The notes beneath the pieces were generated by a model. That model saw only the letters and a program-made list of their open reading frames with translations. It was not told the origin of the DNA and did not search any database. Positions 1 to 9,372 of a stretch of 64,000 nucleotides of DNA are shown here, in pieces. This DNA is from Rheinheimera pacifica (GTDB taxonomy: Bacteria; Pseudomonadota; Gammaproteobacteria; Enterobacterales; Alteromonadaceae): positions 186,001-250,000 of the forward strand of contig NZ_JANUEM010000003.1 of assembly GCF_024809855.1 (NCBI RefSeq). Reading direction: 5' to 3'. The translations under genes and the position numbers were made by a program. How positions within the stretch are numbered: the first letter of the stretch is position 1; the number at the start of each line of letters is the position of its first letter.

Positions 1-1234
1 CCTGCCGCAGGATACTGTAGCCTGGCAATACGTTGAACAGACACTGCGCCAGACAGTGGCCAGCTATGGTTACAGCGAAATTCGTTTTCCTATTGTTGAG
101 ATGACTGAGCTGTTTAAACGCTCAATTGGCGAAGTGACTGACATAGTAGAAAAAGAGATGTACACCTTTGCTGATCGCAATGGTGACAGCTTAACGCTGC
201 GCCCGGAAGGTACAGCCTGCTGCGTGCGCGCCGGTAATGAACATGGTTTGCTGTACAATCAGGAACAGCGGCTGTGGTATACCGGGCCGATGTTTCGCCA
301 TGAAAGGCCACAAAAAGGCCGCTACCGCCAATTTCACCAGTTTGGCCTGGAAGCTTTTGGTATCGCCAGTGCCGACATTGATGCTGAAGTGATTATGCTA
401 AGTGCGCGGTTGTGGCAACAGCTGGGTTTAACACCTTATGTAAAGCTGGAACTGAACTCGCTGGGGTCAAGTGAAGCCCGTGCGGCGTATCGTGATGCGC
501 TGGTAGCTTATTTAGAGCAACACAAAGCGGTGCTGGATGAAGACAGCCTGCGCCGTATGTATAGCAACCCATTAAGGGTATTAGATAGTAAAAACCCTGC
601 GCTGTCTGGGATATTAGCTGCGGCACCTAAACTGGCAGACTATCTGGATCAAGATTCAGCAGAGCATTTTGCCCGTTTAAAGCAATTGCTGACACAAGCA
701 GGCATTGAATTTAGCGTAAATCCGCGTTTAGTACGTGGGCTGGATTACTATAACAAAACCGTGTTTGAGTGGGTAACCACAGAGCTTGGCGCACAAGGTA
801 CTGTATGTGCCGGTGGCCGTTACGATGGTTTAGTTGAGCAATTAGGTGGCAAAGCCACGCCAGCGGTTGGTTTTGCCCTGGGGCTGGAGCGGTTGGTGTT
901 ATTACTGCAAACATTGCAGTTATTACCAGTATTACCGGCAGTTGCCGATATTTACCTGATGGCACTTGGCGAACAGGCTGAACTTGCGGTACTTTCTGTT
1001 GCCGAAAGGCTGCGTGCCAGCTTGCCGGATAAACGCATTATGGTGCATTGTGGTGGCGGCAACCTGAAAAAACAAATTAAGCGGGCTGATAAATCCGGTG
1101 CGGCTATTGGATTGATCATCGGCGAAGATGAACTGGCACGCGGTGAAGTCACGGTAAAGTGGTTACGTGAAGACAAACCGCAACAAACAATTTTATTAAC
1201 AGAACTGGCGAAGACGCTGGCCCTTTCAGCATAA
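1..1234 (+). CDS. hisS: Histidyl-tRNA synthetase, 5' end cut by the window
   Basis: Charges tRNA-His with histidine in the cytoplasm. The reading frame is open from base 2, so about 410 residues are visible. The E. coli enzyme has 424, so only some 14 N-terminal residues are missing. The class II motif 2 ([16 protein letters not shown]), the histidine-specific motif [15 protein letters not shown], the GGRYDGL stretch and motif 3 ([11 protein letters not shown]) appear in the expected order, followed by an anticodon-binding domain. The GTG at base 56 is an internal codon, not the start. It is followed after 30 bases by yfgM and then bamB, the usual gammaproteobacterial order. Confidence 0.97.
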   Translation, partial: LPQDTVAWQYVEQTLRQTVASYGYSEIRFPIVEMTELFKRSIGEVTDIVEKEMYTFADRNGDSLTLRPEGTACCVRAGNEHGLLYNQEQRLWYTGPMFRHERPQKGRYRQFHQFGLEAFGIASADIDAEVIMLSARLWQQLGLTPYVKLELNSLGSSEARAAYRDALVAYLEQHKAVLDEDSLRRMYSNPLRVLDSKNPALSGILAAAPKLADYLDQDSAEHFARLKQLLTQAGIEFSVNPRLVRGLDYYNKTVFEWVTTELGAQGTVCAGGRYDGLVEQLGGKATPAVGFALGLERLVLLLQTLQLLPVLPAVADIYLMALGEQAELAVLSVAERLRASLPDKRIMVHCGGGNLKKQIKRADKSGAAIGLIIGEDELARGEVTVKWLREDKPQQTILLTELAKTLALSA

Positions 1235-1264
1235 CGGGCTTTTGACGTAAAACGGAGTAACGCA

Positions 1265-1897
1265 GTGGAAATTTACAGCAGTGAAGAACAACAGGTAGAA
1301 GCCATTAAACGTTTTTGGCATGAGTACGGTAAAGCAATTCTTGCCGGTGTGGTACTGGGCCTGGCGGCATTATACGGTTTCCGTTATTACCAGGCTGAAC
1401 AGCGCAGCTCAGTTGAACAGGCTTCAACAGCATTTAACCAGTTGCTGCAACAACGTGAAGCTGACAGCAGTGAAGCCTGGCTGACAGAAGCGCAGAGCTT
1501 CGTTGCGGCCTCTAAAGGCGATAATTACGCAGTGCTGGCGGCATTGATCGCAGCAAAAGAAGCGGTAACAGCGAAAAACTATGATGTAGCAACACAGCAA
1601 CTAAACTGGGTACTGGCTAATGCGAAAGAGCCGGCAATATTGGCAGTAACCCAGCTGCGGCTGGCAAAATTGCAGCAAGAGCAGGGCAGCTATGATGCGG
1701 CGCTGAAAACACTGGAGAAAACCGTGCCAGAGAGTTTTGCTTCTTTGCAGGCTGAACTGAAAGGTGACATTCTGGTACTGGCAGAAAAGCTGCCTGAGGC
1801 AAAAGCTGCCTATCAACAAGCGCTGGCAACTGCAGGACAAAATCAGCAGTTGCTTCAGATCAAGCTGGACGAGCTGGCGCACGTCACTGCAGTGTAA
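1265..1897 (+). CDS. yfgM: YfgM family periplasmic TPR protein, ancillary SecYEG subunit
   Basis: A 210-residue single-pass inner-membrane protein. The N terminus is cytoplasmic, one membrane segment lies at about residues 23-42 (AILAGVVLGLAALYGF), and the rest is an Ala/Gln-rich helical region of tetratricopeptide type. The family binds the SecYEG translocon and works with periplasmic chaperones. The start is GTG, preceded by an ACGGAG ribosome site. It sits 30 bases after hisS and 10 before bamB, so the three are probably cotranscribed. The length matches the E. coli protein (206). Family membership rests on domain layout and synteny. Confidence 0.9.
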   Translation: MEIYSSEEQQVEAIKRFWHEYGKAILAGVVLGLAALYGFRYYQAEQRSSVEQASTAFNQLLQQREADSSEAWLTEAQSFVAASKGDNYAVLAALIAAKEAVTAKNYDVATQQLNWVLANAKEPAILAVTQLRLAKLQQEQGSYDAALKTLEKTVPESFASLQAELKGDILVLAEKLPEAKAAYQQALATAGQNQQLLQIKLDELAHVTAV

Positions 1898-1907
1898 AGA
1901 GGTAAGC

Positions 1908-3089
1908 GTGAAATTACAGTTAAAACAGGTCTTGCTGCTTAGCGCAGTTATACTTGCCGGATGCTCCAGCAAAGAAAAACTGGTACTACCGCCGGTGCAG
2001 AACAGCATCGATCCTGATGCAGTATGGAGCACCAGCATAGGCTCAGGTGTAGCACATTATGAATCGTCATTAACTCCGATTATTGTCGGCGATACCGTAT
2101 ATGCCGCCAGCCGGGAAGGCCTGGTTGCGGCGTATAATCTGGACAATGGTAAGCGTAAATGGCAGTTTGATTTGCGTAAGCCAGCCGGTAATTCATTTTG
2201 GCAGGGCATTAGCGATGTTTGGTCTGGTGACAATGCCCGTATCGCTGGTGGTTTAAGTTACGGCTACGACAAAATTTATTTTGGTACTGAAAACGGCGAT
2301 GTGGTTGCTTTGTCTACCGATGGCGAACTGGTGTGGCGCGCAGAAGTAAAAGGCGAAGTGCTGGCCAGGCCTGCAGTAGGTGAAGGGCTTGTAGTGGTGG
2401 CAACAGGGGCCGGCACTCTGGTAGCACTGCACCCTGACAGCGGCGAAGAGCGCTGGCAGTTTGAGAACGAACAACCTGCGCTTACTTTGCGTGGTGTCAG
2501 CGATCCGGTAATAGAAGCCGGTGGTGTCATATACGGTTCTGGCAATGGTCACATTGGTGTACTGATTGCTGAACGCGGCTATCAGGCTTGGGAAGAGCCT
2601 ATAGCCGTGCCGAAGGGCAGCACTGATTTATCCCGTCTGGTTGATGTGGACGCGCGGCCGTTAGTAGTTGGTGGCACAGTGTACAGCATTGCCTTTAATG
2701 GTGAGCTGGTTGCGCTGGAGCTTCGGACAGGGCGGCAGTTATGGAAGCGTGATTATGCCAGTTTCCGCAATATGGCTGTGGCGGGTGACACCTTATATCT
2801 GGTGGATTCTGTAGGCCGTATTTATGCGTTGGATGTACGCAGCGGCTCAGAGAAATGGTCGCAGTTTGGCCTGAACAAACATTATCTGACCGGCCCTGCC
2901 GTATATAAAGACTATCTGGTAATTGGCGATAATAAAGGCAATCTGCATTGGGTAAATCGTCAAACAGGTGACTTTGTTGCACGCCAGAGTATGGACAGTT
3001 CTGGTTTTTACACCGAAGCCGTCAGTAATGGCAGCTATGTGTTGGTGCAAAGCCGCAATGGTAAGCTAGTCTTATTACAAACGCCTTAA
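1908..3089 (+). CDS. bamB: Outer membrane assembly lipoprotein BamB
   Basis: Lipoprotein component of the BAM complex that inserts beta-barrel proteins into the outer membrane. I chose the GTG at 1908: it follows a GAGGTAAGC ribosome site and gives a clean lipoprotein signal with lipobox LAGC, Cys19 being lipidated. The frame is open further upstream but that part lies within yfgM. The mature protein carries repeated PQQ-type blade motifs (for example DNGKRKWQF, DSGEERWQF, RTGRQLWKR), as in the eight-bladed propeller. It has 393 residues, the usual length. A hairpin terminator follows at 3114. Confidence 0.96.
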   Translation: MKLQLKQVLLLSAVILAGCSSKEKLVLPPVQNSIDPDAVWSTSIGSGVAHYESSLTPIIVGDTVYAASREGLVAAYNLDNGKRKWQFDLRKPAGNSFWQGISDVWSGDNARIAGGLSYGYDKIYFGTENGDVVALSTDGELVWRAEVKGEVLARPAVGEGLVVVATGAGTLVALHPDSGEERWQFENEQPALTLRGVSDPVIEAGGVIYGSGNGHIGVLIAERGYQAWEEPIAVPKGSTDLSRLVDVDARPLVVGGTVYSIAFNGELVALELRTGRQLWKRDYASFRNMAVAGDTLYLVDSVGRIYALDVRSGSEKWSQFGLNKHYLTGPAVYKDYLVIGDNKGNLHWVNRQTGDFVARQSMDSSGFYTEAVSNGSYVLVQSRNGKLVLLQTP

Positions 3090-3113
3090 ACCGTGAACAG
3101 CGGTTGAAGTTTT

Positions 3114-3139
3114 AAACAGGCCTGTACCGGGCCTGTTTT
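3114..3139 (+). terminator. Rho-independent terminator after bamB
   Basis: The inverted repeat AAACAGGCC / GGCCTGTTT with a 7-base loop is followed by a T-rich run. It lies between bamB and der and would separate their transcripts at least partly. Confidence 0.7.
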
Positions 3140-3160
3140 GTTATTTTTGAGGTTCACATA

Positions 3161-4639
3161 ATGTTGCCTGTCGTTGCCCTGGTAGGGCGAGCCAATGTCG
3201 GTAAATCGACACTTTTTAACCGCTTAACCCGCACCCGTGATGCGCTGGTAGCAGATTTTCCCGGCCTGACCCGTGACCGTAAATACGGCTCGGTAAAGTA
3301 TGAAGGGCTGGAGTTTATTGTGGTCGATACCGGTGGTATTGATGGCAACGAGCAGGGCATTGAACTGGAAATGGCAGAGCAGTCGCTTAAAGCGATTGAT
3401 GAAGCCGACGTCGTGTTGTTTATGGTTGATGCCCGTGTTGGCGCCACCGTAGGTGATGAAGCCATTGCTGCGCATATCCGCAAAGTAGAAAAGAAAGTAT
3501 TTGTGGTGGCTAATAAAACCGATGGTCTGGATGCCGATACCGCAGTAGCCGACTTCTATAGTTTAGGTTTGGGCGAGGTATACGCCATTGCAGCCGCCCA
3601 CGGCCGTGGTGTGTCGGTGTTATTAAATCAGGCCTTGATCCCATTATTAAGCGAAGAGCAGCAAAAGCTGCTGACCGGGGAAATTGAGCCTACCGAAGGC
3701 CCGGTACTGGAAACGCTAACCGAAGAAGAAGCCGATGCTGAAGCCGCACGCCTGCGTAGCGAGCATATTAAACTGGCCATTGTTGGCCGGCCGAATGTGG
3801 GTAAATCTACCTTAACTAACCGTATTCTGGGTGAGGAACGGGTGGTGGTATTTGATATGCCCGGCACCACGCGAGATTCTATCTATATTCCTATGCAACG
3901 CAACGAGCGCGAATATACGCTGATTGACACTGCCGGTGTGCGCCGCCGTGGCAGAATTGACGATATGGTTGAGAAGTTTTCAGTAGTTAAAACGCTGCAG
4001 GCTATAGAAGATGCCAACGTGGTGATTTTAGTGCTGGATGCCCGTTTAGGCATTTCGGATCAGGATTTAAGCATTTTAGGCTTTGTACTGAATGCTGGCC
4101 GTTCACTGGTTATTGCGGTGAATAAATGGGACGGCTTAAATGACAGCATCAAAGAGGAAATAAAGCGCGAGCTGGACCGCCGTTTGGGTTTTATCGATTT
4201 TGCCAGGTTGCATTTTATTTCTGCTTTGCATGGCTCGGGTGTTGGCAACCTGTTTGAATCGGTTGAAGAGGCTTTTGACTCTGCCACCAAACGCCACAGC
4301 ACTGCCTTGTTAACCCGTATTATGAAAATGGCGCAGGAAGATCACCAGCCGCCGTTAGTGCATGGGCGGCGGGTAAAACTGAAGTATGCCCATGCCGGTG
4401 GTTATAACCCACCGTTGATTGTGATTCATGGTAATCAGGTAGACGATCTGCCCGATTCCTACAAACGTTATCTGATGAATTACTATCGCAAAGCACTGCA
4501 AATGATGGGGACACCCATTCGTATAGAATTCCGCGAGGGCGAAAACCCGTTTGCACCAACGAAAAAGAACACTGAAACGCCGCTGCAAAAATACAAACGC
4601 GAGCGGTTAATGAAAGCGCGCAAAAAACTGGACCAATAA
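3161..4639 (+). CDS. der: Ribosome biogenesis GTPase Der (EngA)
   Basis: Essential double-GTPase for maturation of the 50S subunit. Two complete G domains are visible in tandem. The first P-loop is GRANVGKST near residue 8 and the second GRPNVGKST near residue 208, each with its own DxxG and NKxD elements (NKTD, NKWD). A KH-like C-terminal domain and a basic tail follow. It has 492 residues, against 490 in E. coli. It starts at an ATG after TGAGG and ends 11 bases before the decarboxylase gene. Confidence 0.98.
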   Translation: MLPVVALVGRANVGKSTLFNRLTRTRDALVADFPGLTRDRKYGSVKYEGLEFIVVDTGGIDGNEQGIELEMAEQSLKAIDEADVVLFMVDARVGATVGDEAIAAHIRKVEKKVFVVANKTDGLDADTAVADFYSLGLGEVYAIAAAHGRGVSVLLNQALIPLLSEEQQKLLTGEIEPTEGPVLETLTEEEADAEAARLRSEHIKLAIVGRPNVGKSTLTNRILGEERVVVFDMPGTTRDSIYIPMQRNEREYTLIDTAGVRRRGRIDDMVEKFSVVKTLQAIEDANVVILVLDARLGISDQDLSILGFVLNAGRSLVIAVNKWDGLNDSIKEEIKRELDRRLGFIDFARLHFISALHGSGVGNLFESVEEAFDSATKRHSTALLTRIMKMAQEDHQPPLVHGRRVKLKYAHAGGYNPPLIVIHGNQVDDLPDSYKRYLMNYYRKALQMMGTPIRIEFREGENPFAPTKKNTETPLQKYKRERLMKARKKLDQ

Positions 4640-4650
4640 GGACCAATGGC

Positions 4651-6906
4651 ATGAATTTTCGTTTCCCGGTTATTGTTATCGATGAAGACTTTCGCTCAGA
4701 GAATATTTCAGGCTCTGGCATTCGTGATTTAGCTCAGGCCATTAGCAGCCATGGGTTTGAGGTGGTAGGTTACACCAGCTATGTTGATTTAAGTGCTTTT
4801 GCCCAGCAGGCCAGCCGCGCTTCGTGTTTTATTTTGTCGATAGACGATGAAGAATTCGGCAGTGGCAGTGCCGACGAAGTGGCACTGGCGTTAAAAGAGC
4901 TGCGTACTTTTATTAAGGAAGTTCGCAAGCGCAATGCTGATATTCCTATTTTCCTGTATGGCGAAACCCGTACCACACGGCACGTACCCAACGACGTGCT
5001 GCGCGAACTGCACGGCTTTATTCATATGTTTGAAGATACGCCGGAGTTTGTTGCCAAACACATTATCCGTGAAGCGAAAAAGTATCTGGATGCGTTAGCA
5101 CCACCGTTTTTTAATGCGCTGATGGATTACGCCTCAGACGGTTCTTATTCCTGGCACTGCCCCGGCCACTCCGGTGGTGTGGCGTTTTTAAAAAGCCCGG
5201 TCGGGCAGATGTTTCATCAGTTTTTTGGTGAAAACATGCTGCGTGCTGACGTGTGCAATGCGGTTGATGAATTAGGCCAATTGCTGGATCACACCGGCCC
5301 GGTGGCTGAAAGCGAAGCGAATGCAGCACGTATTTTCAGCTGCGACCACTTATTCTTTGTTACCAACGGCACCTCAACGTCAAACAAAATGGTATGGCAT
5401 TCGGTGGTTGCACCGGGCGATATTGTAGTGGTAGACCGTAACTGCCATAAATCTATACTGCACTCGATTATTATGACCGGCGCTATTCCGGTGTTTTTAA
5501 TGCCAACCCGTAACCATTACGGCATTATCGGCCCGATCCCGAAAAGTGAATTTTCGCCAGAGGCCATCGCGAAGAAGATTGAGGCCAACCCTTTTGCCCG
5601 TAATGCTAAAAACAAAAAGCCGCGCATTTTAACCATTACGCAAAGTACCTACGACGGTATCTTGTACAACGTGGAAGAAATTAAGCAGGAGCTGGGTTCA
5701 ACCATTGATACGCTGCATTTTGATGAAGCCTGGCTGCCGCACGCTAGCTTCCACGATTTCTACAAAAATATGCATGCGATAGGCAAAGACCGGCCACGTT
5801 CAGAAGACACCTTAGTGTTTGCTACCCAATCTACGCACAAGTTATTGGCTGGTTTATCGCAGGCATCGCAAATTCTGGTGCAAAACGCTGAGAAGCGTAG
5901 CCTGGATACACACCGCTTTAACGAGTCTTACCTGATGCATAGCTCTACCAGCCCGCAATATGCCATTATTGCCAGCTGTGACGTAGCCGCAGCCATGATG
6001 GAAGCGCCGGGTGGTACTGCGCTGGTAGAGGAAAGTTTAATGGAAGCGATTGATTTTCGCCGCGCCATGCGCAAGGTGGATGCCGAATTTGGCGATGACG
6101 ACTGGTGGTTCCGTGTCTGGGGCCCGGATGAGTTGCCGGAAGAGGGCCTTGGCACGCGCGACAACTGGACGTTACACGCAAAAGACAGCTGGCATGGTTT
6201 TGGCGCTATCGAGTCGGGCTTTAATATTCTCGATCCGATTAAAGCCACTATTATTACCCCAGGCTTAAACCTGCACGGTCAGTTTGATGAACAGGGCATA
6301 CCTGCGGCTATCGTTAGTAAGTACCTGGCTGAACACGGTATTATTATTGAAAAAACAGGCCTGTACTCGTTCTTTATTATGTTTACCATCGGTATTACCA
6401 AAGGCCGCTGGAATTCAATGGTAACTGAACTACAGCAGTTTAAAGATGACTACGATCAAAACCAACCGATGTGGCGCATAATGCCGGAGTTTGCCAAAAA
6501 GCATCCGCGTTATGAAAGAGTTGGTTTGCGCGATCTGTGCCAGCAAATTCACAATATGTATCGTAAGTTTGATGTGGCTAAAGTCACCACTGAAATGTAT
6601 TTGTCGAATATTGAAACTGCCATGACGCCAGCCGATGCCTGGGCCAGGATGGCACACCGCGAAATAGAGCGGGTATCTATCGATGAAATTGAAGGCAGGG
6701 TAACCGCCATGCTGGTTACGCCATACCCTCCGGGCATACCACTGATGGTGCCAGGCGAGCGTTTTAATAAAACCATTATTAACTACCTGCAATTTACCCG
6801 TGCGTTTAATGGTGCCTTCCCGGGCTTTGAAACCGACGTACACGGCTTAGTGCGCGAAATGGTAGACGGTGAGCTGAAATACTTTATTGATGTGGTTAAA
6901 GAGTAG
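4651..6906 (+). CDS. Arg/Lys/Orn decarboxylase (AdiA/LdcC fold), PLP-dependent
   Basis: A 751-residue amino-acid decarboxylase of the Orn/Lys/Arg 'group III' family, which removes CO2 from a basic amino acid to make a polyamine or diamine. Residues 1-150 form the N-terminal wing (receiver-like) domain. The core has WHCPGHSGG at 168-176, the aspartate that contacts the PLP ring nitrogen in HFDEAW (Asp358) and the Schiff-base lysine in STHKLLAG (Lys397). Substrate choice cannot be read from the sequence. Length and the C-terminal TPYPPGIP motif fit arginine decarboxylase slightly better to me. It lies 11 bases after der and may share its transcript. Confidence 0.9.
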   Translation: MNFRFPVIVIDEDFRSENISGSGIRDLAQAISSHGFEVVGYTSYVDLSAFAQQASRASCFILSIDDEEFGSGSADEVALALKELRTFIKEVRKRNADIPIFLYGETRTTRHVPNDVLRELHGFIHMFEDTPEFVAKHIIREAKKYLDALAPPFFNALMDYASDGSYSWHCPGHSGGVAFLKSPVGQMFHQFFGENMLRADVCNAVDELGQLLDHTGPVAESEANAARIFSCDHLFFVTNGTSTSNKMVWHSVVAPGDIVVVDRNCHKSILHSIIMTGAIPVFLMPTRNHYGIIGPIPKSEFSPEAIAKKIEANPFARNAKNKKPRILTITQSTYDGILYNVEEIKQELGSTIDTLHFDEAWLPHASFHDFYKNMHAIGKDRPRSEDTLVFATQSTHKLLAGLSQASQILVQNAEKRSLDTHRFNESYLMHSSTSPQYAIIASCDVAAAMMEAPGGTALVEESLMEAIDFRRAMRKVDAEFGDDDWWFRVWGPDELPEEGLGTRDNWTLHAKDSWHGFGAIESGFNILDPIKATIITPGLNLHGQFDEQGIPAAIVSKYLAEHGIIIEKTGLYSFFIMFTIGITKGRWNSMVTELQQFKDDYDQNQPMWRIMPEFAKKHPRYERVGLRDLCQQIHNMYRKFDVAKVTTEMYLSNIETAMTPADAWARMAHREIERVSIDEIEGRVTAMLVTPYPPGIPLMVPGERFNKTIINYLQFTRAFNGAFPGFETDVHGLVREMVDGELKYFIDVVKE

Positions 6907-6965
6907 TGCTGAATGTTGAGTGTTTAGTATTGAGTTTTTAATGCCGAAACTACGTTAAGCATCTG

Positions 6966-6999
6966 AAAAACCGGGTTGGTGTTATGCCTTCCCGGTTTT
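6966..6999. terminator. Bidirectional terminator between decarboxylase and fpr
   Basis: AAAAACCGGG and CCCGGTTTTTTT are separated by a 15-base loop. Both strands carry a T run after the stem, which suits the two convergent genes it separates. Confidence 0.75.
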
Positions 7000-7010
7000 T
7001 TTATGGCGCT

Positions 7011-7799
7011 TTACTTTTCAATAAAGGCTTGTTCAATCACGTAATGGCCCATAGTGCGGGAATTGGCTTTTGCAAAGCCGCGCTGATCCAGCATGCCCAT
7101 CAGTTGCTGCAACATAGCATCGTTGCCACATAACATAAATCTGTCGTGCTCAGGGTTAAGGGCTGGCATACCAATATCTGCCAGTAACTTACCGCTGTCC
7201 AGCAGATCGGTAATACGCCCCTGATGTGGCACGCCGTTTCTGACATAATCTTCCCGTGTTACGGTGGGGTAATAAATCAGCTTTACGCGAACTTCTTCGC
7301 CAAAATAGGGGTTGTCTGGTAACACCTGCTCAATTTCATGCTGGTATGCCAGTTCTGAGCGCCAGCGTGTGCCATGTACCAGTATAATTTTATCGTAGCC
7401 TTCATAAATAAAAGGGTCGCGTATAATGCTCATAAAAGGCGCAAGCCCGGTGCCGGTGCTTAACAAATACAGATGTTTACCGGGGATAAGATAGCCGGGT
7501 ACCAGAGTGCCTGCAGGTTTTACCGTCAGCATAATTTGATCGCCGGCTCTGATATTTTGCAGCCTCGATGTTAATGCGCCGTCTGGTACCTTAATGCTGA
7601 AAAACTCAAGCTCTTCCTCATAATGAGGACTGGCAATACTGTAAGCGCGCATTAACGGGCGGCCGCCAACCTCTAATCCAATCATGACAAACTGGCCGCT
7701 TTCAAATCGGAAAGATGACTCCCGCGTTGTTTTAAAGCTAAACAGGGTGTCATTCCAGTGATGAACATCAGTGACAGTGGCATTGATAATATTACGCAT
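7011..7799 (-). CDS. fpr: Ferredoxin(flavodoxin)-NADP+ reductase
   Basis: FAD enzyme that moves electrons between NADPH and ferredoxin or flavodoxin, supplying Fe-S cluster assembly, radical-SAM enzymes and oxidative-stress repair. The FAD motif RAYSIASP is at 51-58 and the NADP motif STGTGLAP at 114-121. The C terminus is an extended YVIEQAFIEK tail of the bacterial subclass I type seen in Azotobacter and Pseudomonas Fpr, unlike the short E. coli form. It has 262 residues. A 19-bp Fur-like palindrome lies 50 bases upstream, which suggests iron control. Confidence 0.94.
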   Translation of the reverse strand: MRNIINATVTDVHHWNDTLFSFKTTRESSFRFESGQFVMIGLEVGGRPLMRAYSIASPHYEEELEFFSIKVPDGALTSRLQNIRAGDQIMLTVKPAGTLVPGYLIPGKHLYLLSTGTGLAPFMSIIRDPFIYEGYDKIILVHGTRWRSELAYQHEIEQVLPDNPYFGEEVRVKLIYYPTVTREDYVRNGVPHQGRITDLLDSGKLLADIGMPALNPEHDRFMLCGNDAMLQQLMGMLDQRGFAKANSRTMGHYVIEQAFIEK

Positions 7800-7848
7800 A
7801 ACAGTCCTTACTTAATGGCCTTGGTCGTAATTATGCCACAGCAATAAA

Positions 7849-7867
7849 AATGATAATAGTTATCATT
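7849..7867. promoter_or_regulatory. Fur-box-like palindrome upstream of fpr
   Basis: AATGATAATAGTTATCATT is a perfect 8-3-8 inverted repeat. It matches the 7-1-7 Fur consensus TGATAATnATTATCA with one mismatch. On the reverse strand it overlaps a plausible -35 region, with a CATAAT -10 just downstream towards fpr. Confidence 0.65.
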
Positions 7868-8174
7868 AACTAAAGGTGCTGCTTGCTGTCGCTGCTAATG
7901 GAAGCTGGCTGCCAGAATAGCCTGAGGTATGAGATACCTTAATATTGCCCGGTAGCATATTGTAATACTGCGATCTTTACAGTTGTATTTTTATGAAACA
8001 TAAATTATACAATAAAGGCCATTTAGTTTACGGGCAGTAATAAACTCTGATTATTGTAAGCTCAGGGGGTGTTGCGATTATAACCCGCCATTTAATTGTT
8101 AGTTGTACCGTTAGTAGTTTTTAACAGTGAAATGCAGCACAGCATTAAAATTGCATAATTCGAAGGAGAGATAT
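7868..8174 (+). other. Non-coding stretch upstream of the cupin gene
   Basis: No convincing ORF. It contains a good promoter at 7983-8011 and then a leader of about 155 bases before the GTG start of the next gene. I see no recognised riboswitch fold in it. Confidence 0.5.
7983..8011 (+). promoter_or_regulatory. Sigma-70 promoter of the cupin gene
   Basis: TTGTAT, a 17-base spacer and TATACA. Transcription would begin near 8018. Confidence 0.6.
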
Positions 8175-9017
8175 GTGAGCCCATCAAATGATAATCTTAA
8201 GCCCCCTTTTTATATTACCCCGGAAGAAGAGCTGAAACTGCGCATTCGGGCTGACCAGCTTGTGCCGTCGCCTGTTATCGCTCCTGCGACGTCATTTGAT
8301 GATTTCGTCCAGCAATTGATGATCCCAGCAACTGTGATGGAGCTGGCACGTAAAGCCGCCAGTATTCATTTCTCCACCTGGGAAATTGAAGCAATAAGGG
8401 CGAGTTTAAATGGTGGTATTCTTAAAAAGATATTAGCAGACAAGTATAAAAAAGATGATTCGCACCCGGCTTATATCCGTGTAGCTTGCACCGGTAAAGG
8501 CGATTACGACAGTATGGCGCTCAAACATGACAAGACACTGGCTTCATCAGATGACACGCATAAAGGTGAATTCGGCTCTCCCGTGGTGTTAGAAATATGG
8601 CCAGCCGGGCATTATTCGCCAATCCACTCACACGGCAAAACTACCGGCATTATCTATTGCCTTACCGGGCAGATTGAGGTGATGGTTTATGAGGGCCTGG
8701 GATGGGATGCAAAGAAACAGGCCTTGCTAACGTTAACGCCCGGCCAGTGTGCCTGGCTAAGTGAAGAACAGTTCCCGGTGCATAAAGTGTTTTGCCCGAT
8801 GCCTAAAGGCAGCTTCGCAGCCACTTTTCATGTATATCTGAACAAAGGTGAGCTGCCGTTACTAAAGGATAAGCCAAAGCCCGATACGCGCGATCAATTC
8901 GACTTTGTTGAAGAAAAAGAGCCGCATAATCAGCAAGCCTTTGCTACATACTCTGATCTTTCCTGGAAGATTTTACGCAAAGAAATGGCCAAATACGCAG
9001 CGAAGATGGAAGCCTAA
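8175..9017 (+). CDS. Cupin protein resembling cysteine dioxygenase
   Basis: A 280-residue soluble protein with a cupin core in its C-terminal half. The motif PIHSHGKTTGIIYCLTG supplies an HxH pair, and a third candidate iron ligand is the His of FPVHKVFCP. This three-histidine arrangement is that of cysteine/thiol dioxygenases, which oxidise thiols to sulfinates. The N-terminal 120 residues are not recognised. I chose GTG at 8175 because AGGAGAG lies just upstream; an in-frame ATG at 8127 lacks such a site. The substrate is unknown. The gene stands alone. Confidence 0.6.
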   Translation: MSPSNDNLKPPFYITPEEELKLRIRADQLVPSPVIAPATSFDDFVQQLMIPATVMELARKAASIHFSTWEIEAIRASLNGGILKKILADKYKKDDSHPAYIRVACTGKGDYDSMALKHDKTLASSDDTHKGEFGSPVVLEIWPAGHYSPIHSHGKTTGIIYCLTGQIEVMVYEGLGWDAKKQALLTLTPGQCAWLSEEQFPVHKVFCPMPKGSFAATFHVYLNKGELPLLKDKPKPDTRDQFDFVEEKEPHNQQAFATYSDLSWKILRKEMAKYAAKMEA

Positions 9018-9372
9018 AGCCAGAGCAGCTTGGTAGTTTAAGGTAAAGCAGAGCTAAAATCTGTCTTGAGCAGTGAGGCTCTTTAAAAGCGCACTTAAAA
9101 GTTGAAATTGTCGGGCAGGTTTGAACGTATTTTGCAAATAGCAGAACCGTGAGATCGTATTCTTGTGTTATACGGCGTAGGCCATGTGTATTGGCTACGG
9201 CATTGCCTTAATGAGATAGATAACGTAGTGGTATGCTCTTCTGCGCCATATTTGACGGACGCAACCACCACAATTTGTAGCTTGTCCAGCCCATGCCTTA
9301 TTAAAATTATGAATTGTTATGTAAGTGTCAGAATTTGGCCGGGGCATTTTTTTAACGTTACTGCCAATGCTG
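9018..9372. other. Non-coding stretch between cupin gene and chaC-like gene
   Basis: Two genes converge here. A short bulged hairpin can form around 9172-9206 (GTAGGCCA / TGGCTAC). There is no clear terminator and no credible gene; the forward ORF starting at 9165 runs antisense into the chaC-like gene. Confidence 0.45.

Noticed and set aside
1601..2038. Reverse 145-codon ORF across the yfgM-bamB junction
   Set aside because: Antisense to two conserved genes; Cys/Leu-rich shadow composition.
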